A stretch of DNA of 29,335 nucleotides, taken from contig DHKE01000044.1 of the NCBI GenBank assembly GCA_002404675.1, forward strand, positions 878-30,212. The letters run 5' to 3'. Below, in pieces: positions 8,045 to 15,048 of the stretch. The notes below the pieces were generated by a model. The model was not told where the DNA came from, searched no databases, and saw only the letters and a program-made list of their open reading frames with translations. This stretch comes from Porphyromonadaceae bacterium UBA4702 (GTDB lineage Bacteria; Bacteroidota; Bacteroidia; Bacteroidales; Muribaculaceae). Position 1 is the first letter of the stretch. The number at the start of each line of letters is the position of its first letter. A program made the translations under genes and the position numbers.

Positions 8045-9475
8045 ATGAAAAAACAATTACTCATCACAGCCCTGCTGTCGCTCGCCTTTGCACCTGCAGC
8101 ATACGCAGACGACGAGACTGAAATAGACTACACCAAGGGCGTTTTCATCGTCAACGAGGACTGGTACGGACACCAGAACTCCACGGTCAACTACCTCCTC
8201 CCCGATGAGGAGGACGGCGACTGCTGGCACTACCGTGTCATACAGGCTGAAAACCCAGGCAAGGAACTCGGCTGCACCAACCAGTACGGCGCAATCTGGG
8301 ACGGCCGCTTCTACCTCATCGCCAAACAGGAGAAAGACCCGGGAGCGACTGTCACCGGAGGCCGCATCACTGTGGCAGACGCCAAAACCATGAAGATACT
8401 GTACCAGAACACGGTCATCGACCCCTCGGGCAAGCAGTGCGACGGACGCGGCTTCCTCGGCGTTGACGCGCACAAGGGCTACATCTCCTCAAGCAACGGC
8501 ATCTGGATCTTCGACCTTGACAACTATGAGGTGAAAGGTATCGTAGAGGGTACGGGAAACCCGAATGCCGGCGACGACAAGCCAAACACCGACCCCTCCG
8601 GCTCGCTGTACAAGGGGCAGACCGGCTCGATGGTGCGTGCCGGCAACCGCGTGTTCGCCGCCCACCAGCAGTATGGGCTGCTCGTCATCGACCCTGCGGC
8701 CGACAAGGTGACAGACGTAATCCCGATGACCATGGTCTCAGAGGAAGCCGGCATCGGCTCGGTGGTTGTGGCCAAAGACGGCTCAGTATGGGCAAGCGTG
8801 GCAAAGGACACCAAGGGGGACGGCTCGGCTCTCCCCTACATAGTCCGCGTTGACCCTGGCACCCTCGAGACGGAAGTAGTCCCCGTGGGCGATGGCCTGT
8901 ATCCTCCTGCCAACTCGTGGTACGCCTGGACACCCGACGGGCTGTGCGCCTCGTACCGCACCAATTCACTGTACTGGAACGGCGGCAAGAACAGCTGGTT
9001 CTCAAGCTCGACGATATTCAAGTTTGACATAGACACGCGCACGACAACCAAGATAATCGACCTGTCAGAAGACGAGGAGAACTGGAAGCTGTACGGCTGC
9101 TCGATGCGCGTTCACCCGCAGACCGACGAGCTGTATGTCTCGCTCTACCACATATTCCAAGACCCGACGTACATCACCCGCCGATATGACGCTGACGGCA
9201 ACAAGCTGCGCGACTATGCCATGATTTCCAACTATTGGTTCCCCTCGCTGCCAGTCTTCCCTCTCGCCCCGGACAATTACTCCAACGCCGGTGTCTCAGC
9301 TCCTGATGCAGACCGCGACATAGACATCCGCGTCGAAAACGGCTGCGTGTATGCCGACGGCTGCTCTGACCTGCGCGTTTACACCCTCGACGGACGGCAG
9401 ATGCCCTCGCAGAACCTCGCGCCGGGCATCTACATAGTACGTGCTGGCAACGTTACCAAGAAAATCAAGATATAA
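8045..9475 (+). CDS. T9SS-exported DUF5074/YncE-type beta-propeller protein (paralogue B)
   Basis: The start is set at ATG 8045, giving a 476-aa product with a normal signal peptide (MKKQLLITALLSLAFAPAAYA). The in-frame ATG at 7970 would add 25 residues encoded by the intercistronic hairpin and place the signal internally, so it is rejected. The mature protein tracks paralogue A along its whole length: GVFIVNEDWYGHQNSTVNYL, KELGCTNQYGAIWDGRFYLIAKQ, GGRITVADAKTM, YWFPSLPVFP, then the sorting tail DGRQMPSQNLAPGIYIVRAG. It has an insertion near residues 170-182 (NPNAGDDKPNTDP) that A lacks. It is the last gene of the plus-strand operon, followed by a terminator at 9496. Function is inferred as for paralogue A; duplication followed by divergence of surface loops is the simplest reading. 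Confidence 0.85.
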   Translation: MKKQLLITALLSLAFAPAAYADDETEIDYTKGVFIVNEDWYGHQNSTVNYLLPDEEDGDCWHYRVIQAENPGKELGCTNQYGAIWDGRFYLIAKQEKDPGATVTGGRITVADAKTMKILYQNTVIDPSGKQCDGRGFLGVDAHKGYISSSNGIWIFDLDNYEVKGIVEGTGNPNAGDDKPNTDPSGSLYKGQTGSMVRAGNRVFAAHQQYGLLVIDPAADKVTDVIPMTMVSEEAGIGSVVVAKDGSVWASVAKDTKGDGSALPYIVRVDPGTLETEVVPVGDGLYPPANSWYAWTPDGLCASYRTNSLYWNGGKNSWFSSSTIFKFDIDTRTTTKIIDLSEDEENWKLYGCSMRVHPQTDELYVSLYHIFQDPTYITRRYDADGNKLRDYAMISNYWFPSLPVFPLAPDNYSNAGVSAPDADRDIDIRVENGCVYADGCSDLRVYTLDGRQMPSQNLAPGIYIVRAGNVTKKIKI

Positions 9476-9495
9476 GCACATATCCGCCCAAGCAT

Positions 9496-9525
9496 AAATG
9501 CGGCCGGGAACCTCCGGCTGCATTT
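9496..9525 (+). terminator. Rho-independent terminator closing the propeller operon
   Basis: The stem TGCGGCCGG pairs with CCGGCTGCA (one G-U pair) around a short loop. It is flanked by AAA before and TTTT after, 20 bp beyond the stop codon at 9475. Confidence 0.85.
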
Positions 9526-9540
9526 TATGTATCCCATCAC

Positions 9541-9571
9541 TTGCCGCAACGCGGATAAATGACTATATTTG
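9541..9571 (+). promoter_or_regulatory. Bacteroidetes-type promoter for the glycosyltransferase gene
   Basis: TTG at 9541-9543 and TATATTTG at 9564-9571 are separated by 20 bp, matching the Bacteroidetes sigma-ABfr consensus TTG...TAnnTTTG. The predicted transcript start is only about 10 nt before ATG 9588 and about 30 nt before ATG 9606. Confidence 0.75.
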
Positions 9572-9587
9572 CAGCATATACGGCGGA

Positions 9588-10445
9588 ATGAACGCCAGCA
9601 ATGCAATGGACGAAGCGAAGATTGACGCATCGATAGTCACATACCATACCGCTGACGACGAGCTGCGCACCTGCCTCGACGCGCTGCTTGCCTCGCCCTG
9701 CATCCGCATCGTGCACATCATAGACAACTCCTCCGACAGCGCGACGGAAAAGCTCGCGGCCCAATACGCGCCTCGCGTCACATACACGCCCCACCCCAAC
9801 ACCGGCTACGGCGATGCGCACAACGTGGCTCTGCGCCGCACTCTCGACACAGGAACGCCCTACCACCTCGTCATCAACAGTGACGTGTATTTCACGGCAG
9901 GGACGCTCGAGAGATGCCTCGCCTACATGGACGCGCACCCCGAAGCGGGGCAACTGATACCGCACACCATATTCCCCGACGGACACGAACAGCATGTGTG
10001 CCACCCGCTGCCCACCCCCCTCGACATGCTGATGCGCGGCTTCCTGCCCCAAAGGTGGCTCGCGTCACGCCGCCGCAGGTACGACCTCATAGACCGCGAC
10101 CCGGCACAGGTCATCAACCCGCCGTACCACCACGGCTGCTTCATGCTCCTGCGCACAGAGGCACTGCGTACCGCCGGACTGTTCGACCCCCGATACTTCA
10201 TGTATCCCGAGGACATCGACCTTACCAGACGCTTACACCGCCATTGCCGCACAGTCTACTACCCTGAAGCAACGATAGTCCATGCACACCGAGCCGAGTC
10301 CAAGACCTCGTGGCGTATGCGCAAGATACACATAATCAACATGTTGAAGTATTTTTACAAGTGGGGATTCTGGTTCGATGCAGAGCGGCGCAAGTTCAAC
10401 AGCCAGCTGAAGCGTGAAATCAGAGAGCAAAAAAACACGAAATAA
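9588..10445 (+). CDS. Glycosyltransferase family 2 (WbbL/rhamnosyltransferase-like)
   Basis: From ATG 9588 the product is 285 aa. A GT-A fold is clear: DASIVTYHT as the first nucleotide-binding strand, IIDNSSDSAT, HPNTGYGDAHNVALR, and the metal-binding equivalent VINSDVYF. The late region has HHGCFMLLRTEALRTAGLFDPRYFMYPEDIDLTRRL, in which the Glu-Asp pair is the usual catalytic base region of this family. Related enzymes add deoxysugars to lipopolysaccharide or capsule at the cytoplasmic membrane. The longer in-frame start at 9498 lies inside the terminator and upstream of the promoter and is rejected; ATG 9606 (MDEAKIDAS) is a good alternative because it leaves a longer leader. It stands alone, without other polysaccharide genes nearby, so donor and acceptor are unknown. 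Confidence 0.9.
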   Translation: MNASNAMDEAKIDASIVTYHTADDELRTCLDALLASPCIRIVHIIDNSSDSATEKLAAQYAPRVTYTPHPNTGYGDAHNVALRRTLDTGTPYHLVINSDVYFTAGTLERCLAYMDAHPEAGQLIPHTIFPDGHEQHVCHPLPTPLDMLMRGFLPQRWLASRRRRYDLIDRDPAQVINPPYHHGCFMLLRTEALRTAGLFDPRYFMYPEDIDLTRRLHRHCRTVYYPEATIVHAHRAESKTSWRMRKIHIINMLKYFYKWGFWFDAERRKFNSQLKREIREQKNTK

Positions 10446-10477
10446 TTTGCAAAATCCGCCAGAAGGCACTAACTTTG
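10446..10477 (+). promoter_or_regulatory. Bacteroidetes-type promoter for the CAT-anticodon tRNA
   Basis: TTTG at 10446-10449 and TAACTTTG at 10470-10477 are separated by 20 bp, an exact match to the family consensus. The box ends 42 bp before the tRNA gene, leaving a short 5' leader. Confidence 0.8.
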
Positions 10478-10519
10478 CAGTCGCAAACGGAAAGCGCGTC
10501 ACCAAGGCGCAGCGATTCA

Positions 10520-10593
10520 GGTCTCATAGCTCAGTTGGTTAGAGCACCTGACTCATAATCAGGGAGTCCTAGGTTCAAGCCCTAGTGGGACCA
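10520..10593 (+). tRNA. tRNA with CAT anticodon (Met, or Ile2 if lysidine-modified)
   Basis: A full cloverleaf is visible: acceptor GGTCTCA/TGGGACC (one G-U), D-arm GCTC-AGTTGGTTA-GAGC, anticodon arm CCTGA-CTCATAA-TCAGG, T-arm CTAGG-TTCAAGC-CCTAG, discriminator A at 10593. CCA is not encoded. It is not initiator-like because the first pair is G-C and the anticodon stem lacks the three G-C pairs. CAT can mean elongator Met or the Ile2 tRNA that is converted by TilS; I cannot separate these by eye. Confidence 0.93.
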
Positions 10594-10614
10594 CTACCTA
10601 AATACAACCTTTAT

Positions 10615-10653
10615 GACAGACATCTGCATCGTTGCAGGTGTCTTGTCTTTTAT
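10615..10653 (+). terminator. Terminator downstream of the tRNA
   Basis: GACATCTGCA (10619-10628) pairs with TGCAGGTGTC (10633-10642) around TCGT. An outer GACA/TGTC pairing and the T-rich end TTTTAT follow. This closes the tRNA transcript about 20 bp after the gene. Confidence 0.85.
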
Positions 10654-10775
10654 ACCACTGGCGGTCACGACTTTAGCCCCATGCGGTTGTGCTGTCGTTG
10701 AAGCGACAATCATACGTGGCCTGTGCTTTTTGACACAAACTCCTTTTCTGTCGGGGATAATGCAAGAACCAATAG

Positions 10776-10811
10776 AAAAGACAGAGGGGATGCGCATTAC
10801 AGCGCACCCCC
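10776..10811 (-). terminator. Terminator for the leucine-rich-repeat gene
   Basis: On the minus strand GGGGGTGCGC and GCGCATCCCC form a 10-bp stem (one G-U) around TGTAAT, plus-strand 10786-10795 and 10802-10811. TCTGTCTTTT follows. It lies about 40 bp past the stop at 10849, facing the tRNA terminator. Confidence 0.8.
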
Positions 10812-10848
10812 GGTCGGTATATAGGGTCAATCAATAAGGTCGCTGTTG

Positions 10849-12168
10849 TTACGGCATAACAACTTTCGTCACCTTGCCGCCCTGACGCATCAGGCAGATG
10901 CCGTGCTCGGGACGGGCTGTACGCACGCCCTGGAGAGTGTAGTACTCTGCTTCGGCAGTGTCAGCTGCAATGCCCTCCACACCGCTGCCGTTGGGATCGG
11001 CCTCTATCTTGAGGAACTGCTTCCAGCCTTCGGCTGCGCGGTAGTCCTCAATCTTGTCTGAGGGTACATAAAGTGTGGCTGTCTCGTAAATAGGCTGGGC
11101 GAAAGTCACGCCAGTCGGCGGTGTCTGCGGCTTGCAAGTCACCTTGGTTATGGCGTTGCAGTACTCAAACACGTTCTCGCCGAATGTCTCAACATCCTTG
11201 CTGACAGTGAACTCGGTCAGGCCCATGCAGTATTTGAAGCACTCGTCGCCGATGTTCTTGATGCCGTCAGGCACAGTGTATGAAGGCATGGCAGCGCAAG
11301 CGAAGAACGTTGAGCCGGGGAGGTGGTCAAGGCCTTCGGGGAGAGTGGCGTTGGTCAGCACGTTGCATGAAGCGAACACGCCGTCGCCGAGGTTAGTGAC
11401 GCTGTTGGGGATAACAACGTTGTTGATTGCGATGCAACGGGCCAGTGCGTACTTGTCAATGGTCTGGACGCCGTCAGGAATGGTAATCTCCGGCAGAGCT
11501 TGGCACTCGTAGAAGGCATATTCGCCTATTGACTTGATGGTAGTCGGCAGTGTCAGTGACTCCATGGCAACGCAGCCGCTGAACAGCCCCTTCGGTATTA
11601 TTTCGATGCCCTCGCCCAGTGTGGCAGTCTCCATGGCCTTGCAGTCCTGGAATGTCTCCTCGCCGATGGCCTTGCAAGTGCCGGGGATGTTGATAGCCTC
11701 AATGTTGGCGTTGCAGAATGCGTTGGCTTCTATCTCCTCGAGGCCTGCGGGCAGTTCGAGTTTGTCAATGACAGTGCCCCAAAAGGAGTATGTGCGGATT
11801 TTGCGGATAGTAGAGGGGAGGGTGACGGATTTCAGGCCGACAGCCTCATCGTCAAAGCAGAACTTGCCTATCTCGACTACAGTGTAGTCAACGCCTTCGT
11901 ATTTCACGGTCTCGGGGACAACCACGTCGCCGCTGTAGGGAGCGGGCTCGGGGTCGGCGAGGTACTCGTATGCGAAGCGTACAGTGCGGTCTGCCTTGGA
12001 GATGATCTCATAGTAGCAGTTGCCGATGTAGAACGTACCCTCGTTAGCGTCGGCAGCGCGTGCGATCTTTGCCTCCGCCGGCACTGCGGAAGCGGCAAGC
12101 GACATCATCGCGCCCATAGCCAGGACACATGCCGATGCACAGGTGATTTTGCGTAAAAGTGCAATCAT
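10849..12168 (-). CDS. BspA-like leucine-rich-repeat (LRR_5) secreted protein with T9SS-type tail
   Basis: The 439-aa product has a signal peptide (about residues 1-33, ending near AEA). Residues of about 95-345 hold around ten copies of a 22-24 aa repeat with the LRR_5/BspA pattern, for example SIGEYAFYECQALPEITIPDGVQTIDKYALARC and its neighbours in shorter form: L-P-x-x-I-x-x-I-G-x-x-A-F-x-x-C. Cys recurs in each repeat. After the repeats, TATLYVPSDKIEDYRAAEGWKQF (363-385) is the usual cap of these proteins. The end (about 396-439) is a short sorting tail: VEGIAADTAEAEYYTLQGVRT, then GICLMRQGGKVTKVVMP. BspA-like proteins of Bacteroidetes bind host matrix proteins or other bacteria; the specific ligand here is unknown. 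It has its own promoter (12223-12253). Confidence 0.88.
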   Translation of the reverse strand: MIALLRKITCASACVLAMGAMMSLAASAVPAEAKIARAADANEGTFYIGNCYYEIISKADRTVRFAYEYLADPEPAPYSGDVVVPETVKYEGVDYTVVEIGKFCFDDEAVGLKSVTLPSTIRKIRTYSFWGTVIDKLELPAGLEEIEANAFCNANIEAINIPGTCKAIGEETFQDCKAMETATLGEGIEIIPKGLFSGCVAMESLTLPTTIKSIGEYAFYECQALPEITIPDGVQTIDKYALARCIAINNVVIPNSVTNLGDGVFASCNVLTNATLPEGLDHLPGSTFFACAAMPSYTVPDGIKNIGDECFKYCMGLTEFTVSKDVETFGENVFEYCNAITKVTCKPQTPPTGVTFAQPIYETATLYVPSDKIEDYRAAEGWKQFLKIEADPNGSGVEGIAADTAEAEYYTLQGVRTARPEHGICLMRQGGKVTKVVMP

Positions 12169-12222
12169 AGACTGATTATTTTATGTTGTATATTTCTGTC
12201 TGAGAAGTCGTTTTTCACGCCG

Positions 12223-12253
12223 CAAAGTTACAAAATAATCCCACGCACGGCAA
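12223..12253 (-). promoter_or_regulatory. Bacteroidetes-type promoter for the leucine-rich-repeat gene
   Basis: Read on the minus strand, TTG (plus 12251-12253) and TAACTTTG (plus 12223-12230) are separated by 20 bp. The box lies about 55 bp before the start codon at 12168, leaving an A/T-rich leader of about 45 nt. Confidence 0.8.
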
Positions 12254-12348
12254 CAATTCTGCAAAAATATGAGGGAACGGAAATGATTTCCGCCCCTCTG
12301 TGTATAGGCCGCGCATATTTACGCGGGGTTAAAGCTCTATGTATCGGC

Positions 12349-14862
12349 TTATTTCACAACGGTCTTGAAGGTCGCGTTGCTGAGGCGCACGATGTATACG
12401 CCGGGAACTGCGGCTATGCGCTGTGTTCCGTCTACAGTGCCTGTTGCGATGACTGCGCCAGCCATGTCAGCTACCTGGTATGGCATCGCAGACTCTGCCG
12501 AGACGACGACCTCTCCCCTGCCGCCGATGACGCTGCTGAGGGTTGCGGTCACGCCGTCAACGCCGGCGAGTGTAAGCTGGTACTGTGCCTCCTCCGAAGA
12601 GCCGGTAGCATAGTTGGCCTTGATGCCGAAGGTGTGAGAGCCGTTCTGAAGACCCTTGATGGTCATGGTCGGCTTCTCGGTGTTGCCGTAGTGCGAAGCA
12701 TCGAGCGACACGTCATAGCTGTTGACGAAACCGAGTGTCTGCGATGTCATCTCGTCGGCCGGGGCGATGTGGATGTCGTCCACCTGTGCCACGAAACCGT
12801 CTTGCGTGACGCACTGCACTGCCAGGCGCGCATCCATGTTGTGGTATGCCGACAGGTCTACCTGATACTGCGTCCACTGGTTGTAAGGCACGACCACCTC
12901 GTCAACAAGTACGAAGTCGTCAGGCTCTGTGCTGCCGTCGGAGATGAGTATGCGGAGTGTCTCAGGAAATGTCGGGTATCCCTTGGCAGTCATGTCAAAG
13001 CGGTAGCCGTCATAGAGGCGGACAACGGGCGAGATGAGCCACTTGTCAGCCTGGAGGCCTTGCGGGCCCATGAATGCGACATACTTGTTGCCGTCAGGAG
13101 CGAGGAACGCGCCGTCGTCAGCCAGCGATGGGCGTGTAGCCAGCGGGTTGAACACCAGCGGCGGGACAGACTTGGGAGCGCTTGACAGCGAACAGCCGGG
13201 GTAGTTGATTTCGTTGCCGTTGAACGAGATGGGGTAAGACACCTGATGCTCGCCGTTGAAGTTGAGCGTCGTCCAGCCGCCGAAGCTGTCGGTGGCGAAA
13301 TCGTCATAGTCCTCGAAGCTGTCGGTGAAGCCGAGGTCGCGGTTCCAGTTGAGCACGACGGTGTGCGAGCCGTCAGCCTCCTCCGTGGTGTCGGCGGTGA
13401 TGTTGAACGGCTTGACGATAGTCTCCTTGAGCTGCATGTCAGCCGTAGCGTCGCTGGAAAGGTCGAGTGTGATAGAGGCGAGGTCGTAGCCGTCGATGTC
13501 GGCAGACACCTCATACTGTCCCTTGGGCAGGGAGATGATCGAGGCCTTGCCGTCAGTAATGGCGGCGAAGTAACCGCCTTCCGGGCCGTCAAAGGCGATG
13601 CCGGCGCCCTCGAGCGAGCGTCCGTTGTTGGCAGTCACGTTGACAGTGGCAGAGGCATAGTTGTCGTTGCTTACGGTCACAGAAGCCTCGGTGGTGGCAG
13701 AAGAGCCGGTCAGGCATACAGCCTGTACGCCCACAGTGTGCTGTCCCTCGGAGACGTCGTCGATTGAGTACGAATACTCCGTGGTCTCAGCAATCTTATT
13801 GCCATCGAGGTAGATGTAGAACTTCTCGTTGGGATTGGCGGGGGAATGAGCCGGCACACGGCGCGACTTGCCCTGCGCCGCCATGTTGATGCGGCCCACG
13901 AAAATGTCGTCGAGCATCGTCATGACCGCGCCGTTGCGGCTGGTGCAGTTGAAGCCGATCTTGACGATCTGGCCGGCATAGTCAGCCAGAGAGATGATGA
14001 CCTCTTCCCAATCCTCGTAGCCGGGCGAGAGGTAGTTGCCAGCGGAGATGGTGGTGAAGTCAGCCGGCTGGGGGTTCTCGGCAGTGGTAATGCCCACCTT
14101 GATGCGGGCGTCGCCCACATCGGCGCGGCGCATATAGAAGCGCAAGTAGTTGTCGTCGCCCACAGTGATCTGCGGCGAGATGAGCCAGTCGTTGTTGTTG
14201 CCGTTGTTAGGCTGCAGGAACGCGGCATACTGGCGGCCGGAGCGGGGGGTCATGGTGTAATAGTACTGCACATCCCACGCCGGCACGACTGCCCATGGGT
14301 TAACTATTGTAATGTACTGCGTCTTGCCCGAGTTGGGATACTCGCCCTCCATGACAACCGCCGGCACGCCGTCCTTGTCGATGCCGGTCCAGGGCTGCGG
14401 GTCGATGGTGAAAGCGTCATAGCTCTCGAAATCGTCCTCAAAGATGGCAAGCTCCTTGTTCCACTCCATGTCGATGGCGTTTAGGCCGTCATACACATCG
14501 TGGCTTACCACGGCGTGGAGCGAATACGGGTCGGTGATGTCCTCCTCGAGCGCGATGTCGAGGGTCTTGTCGCCGTCCATGTCGAAAGTCGCGGTGTAGG
14601 TGCGCAGCCCGGTGAGGGCAATGCGGATAGTGTGGCTGCCGGGATAGGTCATGACTGACGAATGTCCGGAAGCGTCAAGCACGGTCTCCGCCGTGCTGTA
14701 GTCCATGTCGTAGGCGTTGGTGTGCAGCGTGTAGTGCACACCCTCCATGGATACGCCGATAGAGTTGGTCACATTGATGTCAAGGCGTTTGTCACGCGAC
14801 TGCGCAAAGGCTGCGGTCGCAATCATCGCGGTGACGAGTGATACTGACAATAGTCTTTTCAT
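12349..14862 (-). CDS. T9SS-exported protein with two choice-of-anchor-J-like modules
   Basis: The 837-aa product has a signal peptide ending AFA-Q (residue 20). Residues of about 25-110 look like a carboxypeptidase-regulatory-like beta domain (GVHYTLHTNAYDM, GLRTYTATFDMDGDKTLDI). A first jelly-roll module (about 140-325) shows the anchor-J signature: DDFESYDAFTIDPQPW, NDWLISPQI, LRFYMRR and MTMLDDIFVG. An Ig/Fn-like stretch follows, then a second regulatory-like domain (about 403-478). A second anchor-J module (about 513-700) has DSFEDYDDFATDSFGGW, DKWLISPVV and VAQVDDIHIA. The tail (about 768-837) is a T9SS sorting domain ending GVYIVRLSNATFKTVVK. Anchor-J modules are related to the cleaved-adhesin domains of gingipain-type proteins and are thought to bind glycans or matrix. 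No catalytic motif is visible. Confidence 0.85.
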   Translation of the reverse strand: MKRLLSVSLVTAMIATAAFAQSRDKRLDINVTNSIGVSMEGVHYTLHTNAYDMDYSTAETVLDASGHSSVMTYPGSHTIRIALTGLRTYTATFDMDGDKTLDIALEEDITDPYSLHAVVSHDVYDGLNAIDMEWNKELAIFEDDFESYDAFTIDPQPWTGIDKDGVPAVVMEGEYPNSGKTQYITIVNPWAVVPAWDVQYYYTMTPRSGRQYAAFLQPNNGNNNDWLISPQITVGDDNYLRFYMRRADVGDARIKVGITTAENPQPADFTTISAGNYLSPGYEDWEEVIISLADYAGQIVKIGFNCTSRNGAVMTMLDDIFVGRINMAAQGKSRRVPAHSPANPNEKFYIYLDGNKIAETTEYSYSIDDVSEGQHTVGVQAVCLTGSSATTEASVTVSNDNYASATVNVTANNGRSLEGAGIAFDGPEGGYFAAITDGKASIISLPKGQYEVSADIDGYDLASITLDLSSDATADMQLKETIVKPFNITADTTEEADGSHTVVLNWNRDLGFTDSFEDYDDFATDSFGGWTTLNFNGEHQVSYPISFNGNEINYPGCSLSSAPKSVPPLVFNPLATRPSLADDGAFLAPDGNKYVAFMGPQGLQADKWLISPVVRLYDGYRFDMTAKGYPTFPETLRILISDGSTEPDDFVLVDEVVVPYNQWTQYQVDLSAYHNMDARLAVQCVTQDGFVAQVDDIHIAPADEMTSQTLGFVNSYDVSLDASHYGNTEKPTMTIKGLQNGSHTFGIKANYATGSSEEAQYQLTLAGVDGVTATLSSVIGGRGEVVVSAESAMPYQVADMAGAVIATGTVDGTQRIAAVPGVYIVRLSNATFKTVVK

Positions 14863-15001
14863 AAAGGGTTGTTATGTATGCTGTTATTTATGGTTTTGTT
14901 CATTTCCAAAGAGCCAGCTGTCTCACAGGCTGACCTGCTTGGCAAGATGAGTTATTGACTTGTGTTACAAAGCGGCGAGGAGATGAGAGAGCGCGGGCAG
15001 T

Positions 15002-15034
15002 CCGGGACATGTCTCGGGGACGGGCATGTCCCGG
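15002..15034 (-). other. Inverted repeat downstream of the 1025-aa gene
   Basis: CCGGGACATG (15002-15011) and CATGTCCCGG (15025-15034) are perfect 10-bp arms around 13 bp, just after the stop of the gene at 15049. No T-run follows on the minus strand, so it is more likely an mRNA-protecting or processing hairpin than a classic terminator. Confidence 0.6.
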
Positions 15035-15048
15035 CCTGTCGTTTCATT

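Noticed and set aside
9498..9587. Longer N-terminus for the glycosyltransferase from ATG 9498
   Set aside because: It starts inside the terminator hairpin and upstream of the promoter at 9541-9571, and adds no family-like sequence.
10613..10837. Small 74-aa gene after the CAT tRNA
   Set aside because: Its first codons are the terminator hairpin of the tRNA and its end overlaps the opposing terminator; the protein has no recognisable features.
12283..13185. 300-aa open frame on the plus strand
   Set aside because: It is an antisense shadow of the 837-aa gene, whose coding frame has clear domains and a sorting tail.
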